Made by a program: the position numbers and the translations under genes | Shown: piece by piece, positions 30,725 to 31,711 of the stretch | How the letters are laid out: each line of letters opens with the position of its first letter | Numbering within the stretch: position 1 is the first letter of the stretch | From: Opitutaceae bacterium UBA2377 | Lineage (GTDB): Bacteria; Verrucomicrobiota; Verrucomicrobiia; Opitutales; Opitutaceae | DNA: 31,711 nt | Assembly (NCBI GenBank): GCA_002344205.1 | Contig: DDSZ01000036.1 | Location: 1-31,711, forward strand | Reading direction: 5' to 3' | Notes under the pieces: generated by a model | Databases searched by the model: none | What the model was told of the DNA's origin: nothing | The model's input: the letters and a program-made list of their open reading frames with translations, nothing else

Positions 30725-31651
30725 ATGAGCACCGCCACGACGCCCCAGATCATTTCCTACGGCCACGCCCTCGACCTGAGCGACGACAAGTTTGGCCAAC
30801 TGCGCGATTCCGCCGACGCCGCCGACGACATGCTCGAGCTGCGCCGCCGTTTCGCCGAGGACGGCTACATCCACATCAAGGGCTACCTTGACCGCGATCT
30901 CGTGCTCGAAGCCCGCGCGGCGCTCACCGACCGGCTCGCCGAGGCCGGGGTGCTCGATCCCGCCTACCCGACCATTGAGGGCGTCGCCAAGCCCGACGCC
31001 GGCTACATCTTCAAGCCCGAGATCGCCAACGGCTGTGCGCCCGTGCAAAAGCTGCTCTACGCACCCGACGGCCGGCTGATCAATTTCTACCGCCAGTTCT
31101 ATGGCGAGGAAATCCGCCACTACGACTACACCTGGCTGCGCGCCATCGGACCCGGCAAGGGCACCAACCCCCACTGCGACCTGCCCTACATGGGCCGCGG
31201 CACGCACAAGCACATGACGTGCTGGATGCCCTACGGCGACATCTCCTACGAGCTCGGCGGCCTCATGATCCTCGAAGGCTCCCACAAGCGCATGGACCTG
31301 CTCGAAAACTACGTCTATCGCGACGTGGACGCCTACTGCGAAAACAAGAGCGCCGATGTCACCAAGGTGAAGGAGGGCAAGTGGACCTTCACCGGCACGC
31401 TCTCGCGCAACCCGCCCGCCGTGGTCAACAAGTTCGGCGGCCGCTGGCTCACCACGGAGTTCCAAGCCGGCGACCTGCTCACCTTCGGCATGTTCACCGT
31501 GCACGCGTCCCTCGACAACCAGACGACCAACCGCCTGCGCATCTCCAGCGACAGCCGCTACCAACGCGCCTCCGAGCCCATCGACGAGCGCTGGATCGGC
31601 GTCAACCCGCCCGCGCACGGCCCCAACGGCAAGCGCGGGCTGATCTGCTGA
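30725..31651 (+). CDS. Phytanoyl-CoA dioxygenase (PhyH) family protein
   Basis: 308 residues. The Fe(II)/2-oxoglutarate oxygenase facial triad is visible: H150-x-D152 in 'KGTNPHCDLPYMGRG' and the distal H260 in 'FGMFTVHASLDNQTTNRLRI', followed by an Arg (270 or 272) where 2-oxoglutarate binds. N-terminal 'RRRFAEDGYIHIKGYLDRDL' is the family's opening pattern. Bacterial PhyH-like proteins hydroxylate many small molecules; the true phytanoyl-CoA activity is not implied. 'DLPYMGRGTHKHMTCWMPYG' and 'LGGLMILEGSHKRMDLLENY' complete the double-stranded beta helix. It is cytoplasmic, divergent from the AraC-type gene and probably controlled by it. Repeat copy D starts 20 bp after its stop. Confidence 0.92.
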   Translation: MSTATTPQIISYGHALDLSDDKFGQLRDSADAADDMLELRRRFAEDGYIHIKGYLDRDLVLEARAALTDRLAEAGVLDPAYPTIEGVAKPDAGYIFKPEIANGCAPVQKLLYAPDGRLINFYRQFYGEEIRHYDYTWLRAIGPGKGTNPHCDLPYMGRGTHKHMTCWMPYGDISYELGGLMILEGSHKRMDLLENYVYRDVDAYCENKSADVTKVKEGKWTFTGTLSRNPPAVVNKFGGRWLTTEFQAGDLLTFGMFTVHASLDNQTTNRLRISSDSRYQRASEPIDERWIGVNPPAHGPNGKRGLIC

Positions 31652-31671
31652 ACCATCGTTCTCCAATCCCA

Positions 31672-31711
31672 AGGTAGGGCCCGACCTCCGGGCGGGCCGC
31701 TCGGAGATCGG
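31672..31711. repeat. Interspersed palindromic repeat, copy D (cut by window end)
   Basis: It starts AGGTAGGGCCCGACCTCCGG and matches copy B nearly base for base up to CGGAGATCGG, where the window ends. It lies 20 bp after the PhyH-like gene's stop. Confidence 0.75.

Noticed and set aside
1..31711. CRISPR array, tRNA, rRNA, insertion sequence or integrase
   Set aside because: No regularly spaced repeats, no cloverleaf or rRNA-like stretch and no transposase or integrase motif were recognised by reading; a dedicated tRNA/Rfam scan was not possible.

Overview
The window looks like a chromosomal segment from a GC-rich, Gram-negative member of the Verrucomicrobiota, most likely Opitutaceae. This is an inference from gene content: a signal-peptide protein with autotransporter-type beta-strand repeats, an STN-type TonB receptor with the 'VVELDPFDV' style of TonB box, an ECF sigma/FecR pair, TlpA-type thioredoxins, a GTP-type PEP carboxykinase, and weak or absent Shine-Dalgarno sequences before many starts. 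No rRNA, tRNA, CRISPR array, insertion sequence or phage gene was seen.

Layout. Positions 1-3626 (minus) hold the first 1208 codons of a very large exported lectin/beta-repeat protein that runs off the left edge. Positions 3742-7616 (minus) hold a TPR membrane protein, a small exported protein, an orphan LuxR-type regulator and a TlpA-like thioredoxin. Positions 7634-10696 (minus) hold an exported protein ending in a DsbD-alpha-like domain and a second TlpA-like protein. Positions 10821-15943 (minus) hold a TonB-dependent receptor with a signalling domain, its FecR-type anti-sigma factor and the ECF sigma factor. The block from the sigma factor down to the first TlpA protein reads as one cell-surface signalling and uptake locus coupled to periplasmic thiol chemistry.

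Positions 15960-18796 (minus) hold PEP carboxykinase (pckG) and a cation diffusion facilitator. A small tandem-ACT protein is divergent from the latter at 18882-19337. Positions 19549-23965 (minus) hold a DUF3299 protein and four genes resembling a non-phosphorylating sugar oxidation route: zinc alcohol dehydrogenase, SDR, D-isomer 2-hydroxyacid dehydrogenase and a fuconolactonase-like amidohydrolase. Divergent from these, at 24095-29031 (plus), are two paralogous proteins of about 770 residues that look like cytoplasmic glycoside hydrolases of no family I can name. They are followed by a toxin-antitoxin graveyard (Doc and ParE remnants and a 24-bp perfect palindrome), then an AraC-type regulator divergent from a phytanoyl-CoA dioxygenase-like gene.

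The right-hand 12 kb also carries at least four copies of a short palindromic intergenic repeat bounded by GGTAGGG...CCCTACC-type ends, and one separate multi-hairpin element. The most promising leads are the paired unclassified hydrolases with their oxidoreductase neighbours, and the sigma/FecR/receptor locus with two thioredoxins flanking a DsbD-alpha fusion.
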